A stretch of 64,000 bases of DNA, from contig DATNGG010000104.1 in assembly GCA_035605975.1 (NCBI GenBank), positions 1 to 64,000 on the forward strand, in the 5' to 3' direction. Source of the stretch: CAIKMD01 sp035605975. Its GTDB lineage: Bacteria; Pseudomonadota; Alphaproteobacteria; ATCC43930; CGMCC-115725. Within the stretch, counting starts at the first letter, position 1. The number at the start of each line of letters is the position of its first letter. The notes beneath the pieces were generated by a model. The model did no database searches and was not told where the DNA came from. It saw only the letters and a program-made list of their open reading frames with translations. Of this stretch, positions 34,200 through 41,758 are shown piece by piece. A program made the translations under genes and the position numbers.

Positions 34200-35435
34200 T
34201 CACAGCAACCCCACCACGGCGCCGCTCATGCAGGTGGCGATCGTGCCGGAGAGGATCGAGCGCAAGCTCAGATCGAGAATGTCGTGCTTGCGCTCGGGAC
34301 ACATCGCGGTCATGCCGCCGATCATGATCCCCGCGCTGCCGAAATTGGCGAAGCCGCACATCGCATAGGTCATGATGAGGCGCGAGCGGTCGCTCAACGC
34401 CGCGGGCGGCAAATGCGCCAGATCGACATAGGCGATGAACTCGTTGAGCACGGTCTTCGTTCCCATGAGCGAGGCGGCGGTCGCGACCTCGTTGGCGGGC
34501 ACGCCGATCAGCCACATCACCGGCCGGAAGGCATAAGCGAAGAGCAGCTGCAGCGTGACCGGCGCGCCTTCGACCTGCGGCAGCCAGGAGAGCGCCATGT
34601 TGATGAGCGTGACGCAGGCGATGGCGACGATCAGCATCGCCGCGATATTGGCGAGAAAGACGATGCCGTCCGCCGTGCCGCGGGCCAGCGCGTCCATCGC
34701 CGAGAGCATGGGCTCACCCAGCGAAAGCTGCGCCTCGGCGTCGGGATCGCTGCCGAACGGCACCATCAGAGCGGCAACGGCCAGCCCGGCCGGGGTGCTG
34801 ATGATGGAGGCGGCGAGGATATGCCCCAAGGAACCAGGGATGACGGGACCGAGGATCGACGCGTAGAGCACCATCACCGTGCCGGCGATGCCAGCCATGC
34901 CGCAGGTCATGAGCGCGAAAAGCTCGCCGCGCTCCATCTGGCGCAGATAGGGCCGCACGAGCAGCGGCGCCTCGATATTGCCGACGAAGACATGCACCGC
35001 CGCGCCGAGGCCGAGCGCCCCGCCCACGCCCATTGCCCGCCGCAGCAGCCAGGCGAAGCCCTGCACCAGACGTTGCAGCACGCCCCAATAGAACAGGAGC
35101 GACGCCAGCGCGCTGATCACCAAAACGAGCGGCAGGGCGCGGAAGGCGAAGATATAGCTCGCGCCCGGATGGGTCTCGGCGAAAGGCAAGGCGCCGCCGC
35201 CCAAATAACCGAAGACGAAGCCGGTGCCGGCGTCGGTTGCGCGCTGCAGCGCATCGACCGCCTCGTTCAGGAGCAGGAAGATCGAGGCGGTCGCGGGGAA
35301 TTTGACGAAGACCAGCGCCAGCGCGAATTGCAGTGCAATGCCGGCGACGACCGTCCGCCAGGGAATGCGCCAGCGATTTTCGCTGAGGGCCCAAGCGAGC
35401 AACAGCAACGCGCCCAGCCCCAAAATTCCCCGCAT
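34200..35435 (-). CDS. NupC-family concentrative nucleoside transporter
   Basis: A 411-residue inner-membrane carrier with about ten hydrophobic helices. Family signatures are GTGFVFGYLGGGALPF near residue 70, FVGNIEAPLLVRPYL near 150, TCGMAGIAGTVMVLYASIL near 177, GVPANEVATAASLMGTKTVLNEF near 315 and CGFANFGSAGIMIGG near 360. It imports nucleosides with H+ or Na+. The gene stands 57 bases upstream of the aldolase on the same strand, so they may be co-transcribed, but a metabolic link is not clear. Confidence 0.92.
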   Translation of the reverse strand: MRGILGLGALLLLAWALSENRWRIPWRTVVAGIALQFALALVFVKFPATASIFLLLNEAVDALQRATDAGTGFVFGYLGGGALPFAETHPGASYIFAFRALPLVLVISALASLLFYWGVLQRLVQGFAWLLRRAMGVGGALGLGAAVHVFVGNIEAPLLVRPYLRQMERGELFALMTCGMAGIAGTVMVLYASILGPVIPGSLGHILAASIISTPAGLAVAALMVPFGSDPDAEAQLSLGEPMLSAMDALARGTADGIVFLANIAAMLIVAIACVTLINMALSWLPQVEGAPVTLQLLFAYAFRPVMWLIGVPANEVATAASLMGTKTVLNEFIAYVDLAHLPPAALSDRSRLIMTYAMCGFANFGSAGIMIGGMTAMCPERKHDILDLSLRSILSGTIATCMSGAVVGLL

Positions 35436-35534
35436 GCCCCGCCCCGCCTCCGCCCCGGCTGGCGCTCAGGATGGCATTGCGGATGCCGGGCTGTCGACAA
35501 GCGACTTCTCGGCGCGGGGACGTGGGCGGCGGCT

Positions 35535-35948
35535 TTAGCTCGGCACGGCGAATTGGAACATGATCGCGAACACCAGCATGCCGAGCGCGCAAGCGGCGAT
35601 CGGCAACAGGCTGCCGGCGACAGCGTCCCAGCCTTTCAAGCGCTCCTGCCTCGCCTCGAAATCGCTCCTCATCCATTCGAGGAGCGATCCTGCCCTTTCG
35701 CTCGATCCGTCCTCTTGCAGGCGCGGATCATGGCCATGGCGGCGAATGCGCCAGAGCAGCGAGGGCAGCGCCACGATCATGAAGACGAAGCCCGTGACGA
35801 CAGCGACGAGATAGCCGATATCGGCTTCGGCGAAGAAACCCCACACCGAGATCGCGAGCAAGGCTGCGAGCGCGATGATCACCCGATAGACGACCGGGTG
35901 AAACAGCGTCTTGGCGGGCCGATTCGTCGAAAGTGCGTCATGCGTCAT
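35535..35948 (-). CDS. small membrane protein, unknown function
   Basis: A 137-residue protein with three hydrophobic helices: about residues 20-36, 43-62 and 115-133. Between the second and third lies a charged cytoplasmic loop (RIRRHGHDPRLQEDGSSERA). I do not recognise a family. GGAGGAGGG lies a few bases before the ATG at 35948, a strong ribosome binding site that decides the start. It lies 99 bases upstream of the nucleoside transporter on the same strand and may be translated from the same mRNA. Confidence 0.65.
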   Translation of the reverse strand: MTHDALSTNRPAKTLFHPVVYRVIIALAALLAISVWGFFAEADIGYLVAVVTGFVFMIVALPSLLWRIRRHGHDPRLQEDGSSERAGSLLEWMRSDFEARQERLKGWDAVAGSLLPIAACALGMLVFAIMFQFAVPS

Positions 35949-36170
35949 CCTGCCCTCCTCCGGCGAAATTGCGGAAAACCGTGGCAAGTTGCTGCTGAGC
36001 GGCCAATTCTCGATGTGGCGACGGCCCGCGGCGATCGCAAGCGACGGCCGCCCGATATCACGCTCGGTGAAATATCTTTCATGCTGGCGCGGCTTTCGGC
36101 GAAGGAGAGATTTTTTGCGATTTCCCGTCTATGAAGACGGCCGACGCGCGGCCAGCCAGGGGGTGGCGTC

Positions 36171-36950
36171 TTGCTGTTTGCTGTCTCGAAGCTTGCCTGG
36201 GCGGCAATTCAGCCCGATCTCATCGTCTTCGCCCTCATCGTCGTCGGCGTTGCCTTGCTGTGGACGCGCTGGGCGCGCGGCGGCAGGCGGCTAGCGACGC
36301 TTGGCTCAATTCTGCTTGTCGTGCTGATCGCGGCGCCGGTGGAGGATTGGCTCTATGCGCCGCTCGAGAACCGCTTCCCGCAAGTACGGCAGATGCCCTC
36401 GCATGTTGATGGCATCATCGTGTTGGGTGGCGCTGTCGATCCGGTCGCTTCCGTCAATCACGGCATACCGCATCTGAACGAGGAGGCCGAGCGGCTGACG
36501 ACTTTCGCCATGCTGGCGCGGCGCTATCCGGCGGCGAAGCTCGTCTTCACCTCCGGCTCGGCCGCGGTCTTCGGCAAGAAAATCGCCGAAGCCGATGCGA
36601 CCAAGCAGCTCTTCGCGCAATTGGGCCTCGACACCGCCAAGATCATCTTCGAGCGCCGGTCGCGCAACACCTACGAGAATGCGATCTTCAGCAAAGAGCT
36701 CGCCGACCCAAAGCCGGGCGAGGTTTGGATCCTCGTCACCTCGGCCTGGCACATGCCGCGCGCCGTCGGAATTTTTCGCCAAGCCGGCTGGCCGGTGCTG
36801 CCCTGGCCCGTCGCCTATCGCACCGGCGGCAGCTACGATTTCGAGCTCGTCGATCATCTCCGCGGCGTCGACCGCGCGACGCATGAATGGCTGGGCCTTC
36901 TCGCCTATCGCCTTCTCGGGCGAACCGACGCGCTGTTCCCCGGCCCGTGA
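36171..36950 (+). CDS. YdcF-family (DUF218) membrane protein
   Basis: A 259-residue protein with two N-terminal hydrophobic helices (residues about 4-30 and 43-60) and a DUF218 domain. The conserved motifs are GIIVLGGAVDP near residue 81, LVFTSGSAA near 123, ERRSRNTYENAIFS near 161 and LVTSAWHMPRAVGIFR near 191. ElyC/SanA/YdcF relatives act in envelope integrity and vancomycin resistance; the enzymatic activity is unclear. The start is a TTG at 36171 preceded by an AGGGGG-type ribosome site; no ATG fits the frame. Confidence 0.82.
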   Translation: MLFAVSKLAWAAIQPDLIVFALIVVGVALLWTRWARGGRRLATLGSILLVVLIAAPVEDWLYAPLENRFPQVRQMPSHVDGIIVLGGAVDPVASVNHGIPHLNEEAERLTTFAMLARRYPAAKLVFTSGSAAVFGKKIAEADATKQLFAQLGLDTAKIIFERRSRNTYENAIFSKELADPKPGEVWILVTSAWHMPRAVGIFRQAGWPVLPWPVAYRTGGSYDFELVDHLRGVDRATHEWLGLLAYRLLGRTDALFPGP

Positions 36951-36969
36951 TGTGAGGGTGCCGCGCGGC

Positions 36970-37143
36970 TTATGTCGCGATGTTCAAATTCTTGCCGCGA
37001 TGGGGATCGCTCAGCGCCGGCGGCGGGCTTGCCAGGGGATCGGGAATCGCCGGCTTTTGCGGGCGCGGCGTTGATTGCGTGAGCTGTTGATTGAGCGGCA
37101 GCTGGATCGGCGGACCCGCGCTCGGAACCGAGCCTGTGCACAT
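36970..37143 (-). CDS. 57-residue Pro-rich small protein (candidate)
   Basis: A 58-codon frame encodes a proline-rich peptide beginning MCTGSVPSAGPPIQLPLNQQ and ending HRGKNLNIAT. GGGAGAG lies ten bases before the ATG. The peptide has 14 prolines, no hydrophobic helix and one cysteine at position 2. It is probably translated, given the good initiation site and its position in a gene-free interval, but I know no homologous family. It is convergent with the ydcF-like gene, whose stop is 19 bases away. Confidence 0.4.
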   Translation of the reverse strand: MCTGSVPSAGPPIQLPLNQQLTQSTPRPQKPAIPDPLASPPPALSDPHRGKNLNIAT

Positions 37144-37246
37144 GCGGAAAATCTCTCCCTTCGCGTGAGCGATGGCAGCCTAGCAACGAAACGCTAAGAG
37201 CTGGTTGCGTTGCGTGTTTTGCAGGGGTCCTGGGCCGGCATTTTTG

Positions 37247-37273
37247 CCGCGCAAAGAAAAAGAGCTTGCGCGG
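37247..37273. repeat. 8-bp perfect inverted repeat (hairpin)
   Basis: CCGCGCAA at 37247-37254 and TTGCGCGG at 37266-37273 are perfect complements around an 11-base A-rich loop. CGCGGTTTTC follows on the plus strand. It might act as a weak terminator or as a structured element. No coding region overlaps it. Confidence 0.4.
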
Positions 37274-37297
37274 CGCGGTTTTCGGCGACATTTTATA

Positions 37298-37329
37298 GTT
37301 AATGACTTGGCGTTAAGGTTAATGACTTG
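37298..37329. promoter_or_regulatory. two GTTAATGACTTG direct repeats, 20 bp apart
   Basis: The 12-base word GTTAATGACTTG occurs at 37298-37309 and again at 37318-37329. Start-to-start distance is 20 bases, close to two helical turns, which suits cooperative binding of a regulator on one DNA face. The repeats lie in AT-rich DNA about 140 bases before the 59-residue gene. The regulator is unknown; spacing and sequence do not fit the CtrA or Pho-box consensus. Confidence 0.45.
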
Positions 37330-37471
37330 AGATTGGAATAATTTTTAGACAAATTCAGGACGAATTTTCGACGAGTTTAAGCGAATTTCGAGAAAAATAC
37401 TCTTCCAATTAACTAAAATTTTGTGGTGCCCTGTCTCCAGCAACAAACGGTTCGCTTGGAGGACAGCAGCG

Positions 37472-37651
37472 ATGGACGCCCACACCGTCAATTCGATCCG
37501 CCCGCAACGCCGCCCGATTACGGCCGCGCAATCGGCGCGCCGCCCGCACCGCCGCTTCCTGCGCCACATCTTCCGGCGCAAGGAGGTCACAACGTTCCAG
37601 CGTTGCCTCGCGGTACACATGTATTACGCCTCGCGGGTTGGCGCGCTCTGA
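37472..37651 (+). CDS. 59-residue Arg-rich small protein
   Basis: An Arg/His-rich small protein: MDAHTVNSIRPQRRP, then RRPHRRFLRHIFRRKEVT, and the C-terminal motif FQRCLAVHMYYASRVGAL. I recall similar QRCLAVHMYYAS tails in small alphaproteobacterial proteins, but have no function for them. GGAGGA lies nine bases before the ATG at 37472, an excellent initiation site. The net charge is strongly positive, compatible with nucleic acid or membrane surface binding. It is the first of three tiny plus-strand genes. Confidence 0.6.
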   Translation: MDAHTVNSIRPQRRPITAAQSARRPHRRFLRHIFRRKEVTTFQRCLAVHMYYASRVGAL

Positions 37652-37719
37652 GCCACGGCTGAGCGGTAAGCGAGCCCCCAGCAGCGCAACACGGCAATCG
37701 ACAGCAGAGCGGAGACGCC

Positions 37720-37917
37720 ATGTACTCTTTGCGAAAAGCTTCGCGCATGCGGCGATTGGCGCGGCGGGGCATGTCGGGCGCTCCCGCGAGCGAGCGCCCC
37801 TCTCCCCTTCTTGCCGCAAAGCCGGCGCAGCGCACCGCGCCGGTGGCTGCGACGCAGCCTGGCGGGCGGCAAGACGCGGATGGCAAACGGATCGATGTGC
37901 AGGGAGCGCGCAAATGA
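37720..37917 (+). CDS. 65-residue basic small protein
   Basis: A 65-codon product with an Arg-rich start (MYSLRKASRMRRLARRGMS) and a hydrophilic Ala/Pro-rich remainder ending KRIDVQGARK. A CGGAGA ribosome site precedes the ATG at 37720. Its stop overlaps the next tiny gene by the ATGA pattern, which is the best evidence that it is translated. No family is recognised. Composition alone would not prove coding. Confidence 0.45.
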   Translation: MYSLRKASRMRRLARRGMSGAPASERPSPLLAAKPAQRTAPVAATQPGGRQDADGKRIDVQGARK

Positions 37918-38033
37918 TGGATTTCGAAATCTTTATCCTGCTGGTTCTGCTCTCGACCCATCTGCTGGCATTTTGGACCGGCTGGATCTTGCGCGACGCT
38001 CATCGCGGCGAAGGGAGCCGCCGCGCCGGCTGA
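37914..38033 (+). CDS. 39-residue single-pass membrane protein
   Basis: The peptide starts MMDFEIFILLVLLSTHLLAF, then WTGWILRDAHRGEGSRRAG. It has one strong transmembrane helix (about residues 5-26) and a short basic tail, so N-out/C-in insertion is likely. AGGGAG precedes the ATG at 37914, which overlaps the stop of the 65-residue gene (ATGA). Such small membrane peptides often modulate larger membrane complexes or act in stress response, but nothing specific can be claimed here. Confidence 0.55.
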   Translation: MMDFEIFILLVLLSTHLLAFWTGWILRDAHRGEGSRRAG

Positions 38034-38128
38034 GCCGCCGGCTTTCATAAGCTGCGGCGAATTGACCGCGCTCCAAGTGGAGCTTAGCCTTCCCCAAGCC
38101 AGTGCAGCGGCTTGCGAAGGAGCGTCAT

Positions 38129-39259
38129 ATGCCGGCTTCGGACCGGCCGGCGATGGGACGCGCCGGCCTGAACAGCCGCCACAAGTTGAAGATCGGCCTC
38201 TTTGGCGCCAATTGCTCGTCGGGGCGCGCGGTCACGACCGTCGATGAGCGTTGGTCCGGAAGCTGGTCCGATTGCCTTGCGCTGGCGCAGCTCGCCGATA
38301 GCGCCGGGATCGATTTCATGCTGCCGATCGGCCGCTGGAAAGGCTATGGCGGCGCGACGGACTATCAGGGCGCGACGCTCGAGACCATCACCTGGGCGGC
38401 GGGCCTCTTGGCCAAGACCACGCGCCTCAACGCTTTCGGCACGGTGCACGCGCCGCTCATTCATCCCGTCGTCGCCGCCAAGGCGATGGTCACGGCCGAT
38501 CAGATCGGCGAGGGCCGGTTCGGCCTCAATCTCGTTTGCGGCTGGAACCAGGATGAGTTCGAGATGTTCGGCGTCACGCAGCGCGACCACGAAGCGCGCT
38601 ACGCCTATGCGCAGGAATGGCTCGACGCGGTCAAGGCGATGTGGAGCCGCGAGGATGAGTTTTCCGTCGAGGGCGACTTCATCCGCCTGCGCCAGGTGCG
38701 TGCCAAGCCCAAGCCCTATGGCGGAACGCGACCCTATGTGATGAATGCCGGCGCCTCGCCGACCGGCCAGGCCTTTGCCATCCGCAATTGCGACGGAATT
38801 TTCATCTCGGCGTCGCTGCAGGCGCTCGACGCTGCGGCGCAAAGCGCGCGGCGCGTGCGCGACCTTGCCGCGAGCCAGAACCGCGCGCTCGACATTTTCA
38901 CCGCCGGCGTCATCACCTGCCGCCCCAGCCGCAAAGAGGCTGAGGAGTATGAGCGCTATTGCCTCACCGAGCATGCGGATTGGGGCGCGGTCGACCACAT
39001 CCTCGCGATGAAAGGCGTCACCGCGCAAAAGCACGGGCCGGACGAGTTCCAGCGCTTGCGCGCCAACCAAGCCTATGGCTTGGGTGGGATGCGGCTCGTC
39101 GGCTCGCCCGACGACATCGCGCGCGATCTCGCTTCGGTCTATGCGGCTGGGATCACCGGCATCGGCTTCTCCTTCGTGCATTACCTGAAGGAGTTGCCGT
39201 ATTTCCTCGACGAGGTCGTGCCGCGGCTCGTGCGCCTGGGCTTGCGCGAAGCCGCTTAA
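38129..39259 (+). CDS. LLM-class FMN-dependent monooxygenase (RutA/SsuD-like)
   Basis: A 376-residue luciferase-like monooxygenase. Key segments are LKIGLFGANCSSGRAVT near residue 20, IDFMLPIGRWKGYGG, LNAFGTVHAPLIHPVVAAKAM, GRFGLNLVCGWNQDEF near 130 and YVMNAGASPTGQAFA. The segment from GRWKGYGG to GWN is characteristic of the alkanesulfonate/pyrimidine (SsuD/RutA) branch, which uses FMNH2 and O2. The exact substrate is unknown. GAAGGAG precedes the ATG at 38129. It is convergent with the Rieske oxygenase gene, seven bases apart. Confidence 0.87.
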   Translation: MPASDRPAMGRAGLNSRHKLKIGLFGANCSSGRAVTTVDERWSGSWSDCLALAQLADSAGIDFMLPIGRWKGYGGATDYQGATLETITWAAGLLAKTTRLNAFGTVHAPLIHPVVAAKAMVTADQIGEGRFGLNLVCGWNQDEFEMFGVTQRDHEARYAYAQEWLDAVKAMWSREDEFSVEGDFIRLRQVRAKPKPYGGTRPYVMNAGASPTGQAFAIRNCDGIFISASLQALDAAAQSARRVRDLAASQNRALDIFTAGVITCRPSRKEAEEYERYCLTEHADWGAVDHILAMKGVTAQKHGPDEFQRLRANQAYGLGGMRLVGSPDDIARDLASVYAAGITGIGFSFVHYLKELPYFLDEVVPRLVRLGLREAA

Positions 39260-39266
39260 GCGCGCT

Positions 39267-40538
39267 CTACCATTTCGGGCGCAAAGCCTCGGCGTAACCT
39301 TCCTGCCAATCCGCCCCGATCGGCAACAGCCCGTCATGCGGCCGGACGCCGCGATAGGTTGAAGGATCGAGGCCCGGCGGGGCTTCTCCCGCCTCGACCG
39401 CGCGCGTTGCATCGAGCAGCAGCCGGCGCATCACCGCGATCGCGCGGTCGGAGCTGCCAAGATGCTCCTTCGTGCGGTCGGTGATCGCGCCCATCCCTTC
39501 TTGCACGGCGACGTCCTGCGTATTGACGCCCTTGATGCCGGTGGCGCTCACCGTCTTCTGCGCCGCGCGGTCGATGAAATAGTCGTTCGCGGCATTCGCC
39601 TTCAAGCGATAGGTCCCCGGGATGTAGTCGTCATGGCCGCGGCCGTAAAAGGCCTCGAGCTCTTCCGCGTATTCGGCGCTCAGCGGACATTCGGCATCGT
39701 AGCCGTAAGCCCAATTGTAGACGAAGGTCTGCTCGTCATCGATCGGAACCCAGATATGGCCGTCGATGCGCGGCACGCGGCGATTGGCGCCGAGCCCGGT
39801 CTGGATGACGTTGGGGCGCATCTGCTGAAACGGCATGGTGTATTGGTAAACGCGCACGAAATTGCGCTCGGCGTCGTGCTTGCGCGTCGAGACGTAGTAA
39901 TAGCCGTAATCGGTCTCGACCACCTCGATGCGGGGTGCGCCGTCGCGCGCGAAGAGATTGGTGCGGTCGCCCATGCGGTTGTTGTGAAGGAAGGAGACAT
40001 GCGCCGTGTCGAGCCCGCCCTCCAGCGCCTGGAGGTAATTGCACGCCTGATGGGATTTCGAGACGGCGCGATGCGTTTCGGGAGCACGCGTCCATTCGTA
40101 GTCGGGCGCGGGCGGCTGGGCGTCGCGGGGCCCGAGATAAGCCCAGACCACGCCGCCGCGCTCGATGGTCGGATAGGCGGTGATCTTGATGCCGGATTTC
40201 ATCGGCGAATCCGCGGGCTCCGACGGCAGATCGACGCAGCGTCCTTCGGCATCGAACTTCCAGCCATGGTAAACGCAGCGCAGCCCGCATTCCTCGTTGC
40301 GCCCGAAGAACAGCGGCGCGCGGCGGTGCGGGCAATACGCATCGATGAGTCCGACCCGGCCGGTGCTGTCGCGAAACGCGATCAGATCCTCGCCCAAAAG
40401 CCTCACCCGGACCGGCGCGCCGTCCTTTTCCGGCAATTCACGCGACAGCGCGGCCGGTTGCCAATAGCGGCGGAACAGCACACCCGCGGGCGTGCCGGGC
40501 CCCACCCTGACGAGGCGCTCGCTGTCTTCGTACCGCAT
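39267..40538 (-). CDS. Rieske-type aromatic ring oxygenase, alpha subunit
   Basis: A 423-residue non-haem iron oxygenase. The Rieske [2Fe-2S] ligands are Cys69, His71, Cys88 and His91 (YCPHR and CVYHGW). The mononuclear iron site is ALEGGLDTAHVSFLH with His180 and His185. Architecture and length resemble phthalate 4,5-dioxygenase-type oxygenases. It would hydroxylate an aromatic acid using electrons from a separate reductase, which is not encoded here. It is divergent from the gentisate dioxygenase, with 112 bases between them, suggesting a shared control region and a pathway in which the oxygenase feeds gentisate or a related diol. Confidence 0.88.
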   Translation of the reverse strand: MRYEDSERLVRVGPGTPAGVLFRRYWQPAALSRELPEKDGAPVRVRLLGEDLIAFRDSTGRVGLIDAYCPHRRAPLFFGRNEECGLRCVYHGWKFDAEGRCVDLPSEPADSPMKSGIKITAYPTIERGGVVWAYLGPRDAQPPAPDYEWTRAPETHRAVSKSHQACNYLQALEGGLDTAHVSFLHNNRMGDRTNLFARDGAPRIEVVETDYGYYYVSTRKHDAERNFVRVYQYTMPFQQMRPNVIQTGLGANRRVPRIDGHIWVPIDDEQTFVYNWAYGYDAECPLSAEYAEELEAFYGRGHDDYIPGTYRLKANAANDYFIDRAAQKTVSATGIKGVNTQDVAVQEGMGAITDRTKEHLGSSDRAIAVMRRLLLDATRAVEAGEAPPGLDPSTYRGVRPHDGLLPIGADWQEGYAEALRPKW

Positions 40539-40650
40539 CCCTCTCCTCTCCGCCCCGGCGTGACCCTATAATGACCCGGCGATATTAGGCGATCGGCGCG
40601 CCGGGCGCGAGAGCAGGCGCGTGCGGCCGACCGCGGCAAGGAGCGAGGCG

Positions 40651-41721
40651 ATGACGGCATCCGAATTGACCCGCGAGATGAAAGTCGCGCGCGAGAAGTA
40701 TTACGCCAAGGTGGACGGCAAGAATCTCTCCGCGCTGTGGACGACGACGCTGGTGCCGCCGCTACCCAAAAACCACATCCGCGCGCGGCCGCATCTCTGG
40801 GATTTCGACAATCAGCTGCGTCCGCTGCTGTTGGAATCGGGCAGTCTTATTACCGCGCATGAGGCCAATCGCCGCGTCCTGACCTTGGAGAATCCGGGAC
40901 TTGCCGGCGAGCATCGCATCCTTGAATCGCTTTATGCCGGCTTGCAAATGATCCTGCCCGGCGAATGTGCGCCGGCGCATCGCCATACGCCCTCGGCGCT
41001 GCGCTTCATCATCGAAGGCGACGGCAAGGCCTGGACCGCGGTCGCGGGCGAGAAATCCTATATGAAGCCGGGCGATTTCATCATCACACCGTCGATGACC
41101 TGGCACGATCACGGGCATGACGGCGACGGCCCGTTCTTCTGGATGGACGGGCTCGACATTCCGATGGTCGGCACCTTCGGGCCGATGTTCTTCGAGCGCT
41201 ATCCGCAAGACCGCGCGCCGCAGCACCGTCCGCCGGGCGACAGCCTCGCGCGCTATGGCGCCAATATGCGGCCGGTCAACGAGAATTGGGACAAGCCGGA
41301 ATCGCCGATCTTCAGTTACCCTTATGAGCGTGCGCGCGAGGCGCTCGAGCATTTGAAGAAGAACGGCGAATGGGATCCTTATGACGGGATCAAGCTGCAA
41401 TATATCGATCCGACGCGCGGCGGCAGCGCCATGCCGACGATCTCCGCCTTCCTTCAACTCTTGCCCAAGGGCTTCAAGACCGAGACCTATCGCACCACCG
41501 AGAACACCGTGTTCTCGCCGGTCGAAGGCACCGGCCGCCTTCATGTCGGCGAAGGCGCCGAGGCACAGACCATCGCTTGGAAGCCGCGCGACATTTTTGT
41601 CGTGCCGTGCTGGGTTCCTTACCGGCTCGAGAGCGACGGCGAGGCGACGCTCTTCAGCTATTCCGATCGCGTGGCGCAGCAAAAGCTCGGGCTGTGGCGC
41701 GAGCAGCGCGGGAATTCGTAG
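40651..41721 (+). CDS. gentisate 1,2-dioxygenase-like cupin
   Basis: A 356-residue bicupin. The iron ligands of the first cupin are His110 and His112 (APAHRHTPSALRFIIEGDG) plus a His in TWHDHGHDGDG near residue 152. The second cupin near residues 285-345 lacks the full ligand set, as in the family. Such enzymes cleave gentisate between C1 and C2 to maleylpyruvate; salicylate and 1-hydroxy-2-naphthoate are alternative substrates. GGCAAGGAG precedes the ATG at 40651. A binding protein gene follows 37 bases later on the same strand, which may import the aromatic substrate. Confidence 0.88.
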   Translation: MTASELTREMKVAREKYYAKVDGKNLSALWTTTLVPPLPKNHIRARPHLWDFDNQLRPLLLESGSLITAHEANRRVLTLENPGLAGEHRILESLYAGLQMILPGECAPAHRHTPSALRFIIEGDGKAWTAVAGEKSYMKPGDFIITPSMTWHDHGHDGDGPFFWMDGLDIPMVGTFGPMFFERYPQDRAPQHRPPGDSLARYGANMRPVNENWDKPESPIFSYPYERAREALEHLKKNGEWDPYDGIKLQYIDPTRGGSAMPTISAFLQLLPKGFKTETYRTTENTVFSPVEGTGRLHVGEGAEAQTIAWKPRDIFVVPCWVPYRLESDGEATLFSYSDRVAQQKLGLWREQRGNS

Positions 41722-41758
41722 TGAAGCAAGCAGGGCTACTCTCAACCAGGGGGCAAAC

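Larger units (their letters stand above)
37144..37471. other. AT-rich intergenic regulatory stretch
   Basis: These 328 bases hold no convincing gene. The right half (37290-37430) is markedly AT-rich compared with the surrounding DNA. It contains a hairpin (37247-37273) and two 12-base direct repeats (37298-37329). Together they look like a control region for the small genes that begin at 37472. Confidence 0.5.

Noticed and set aside
36905..37291. 128-codon minus-strand frame across the ydcF 3' end
   Set aside because: It overlaps YdcF coding sequence, and the 57-codon frame at 36970-37143 has the better initiation site.
37298..37322. CtrA or Pho box in the AT-rich stretch
   Set aside because: TTAA words occur, but spacing is 10 and 2 bases instead of 7, and no CTGTCAT-type Pho half-site is present.
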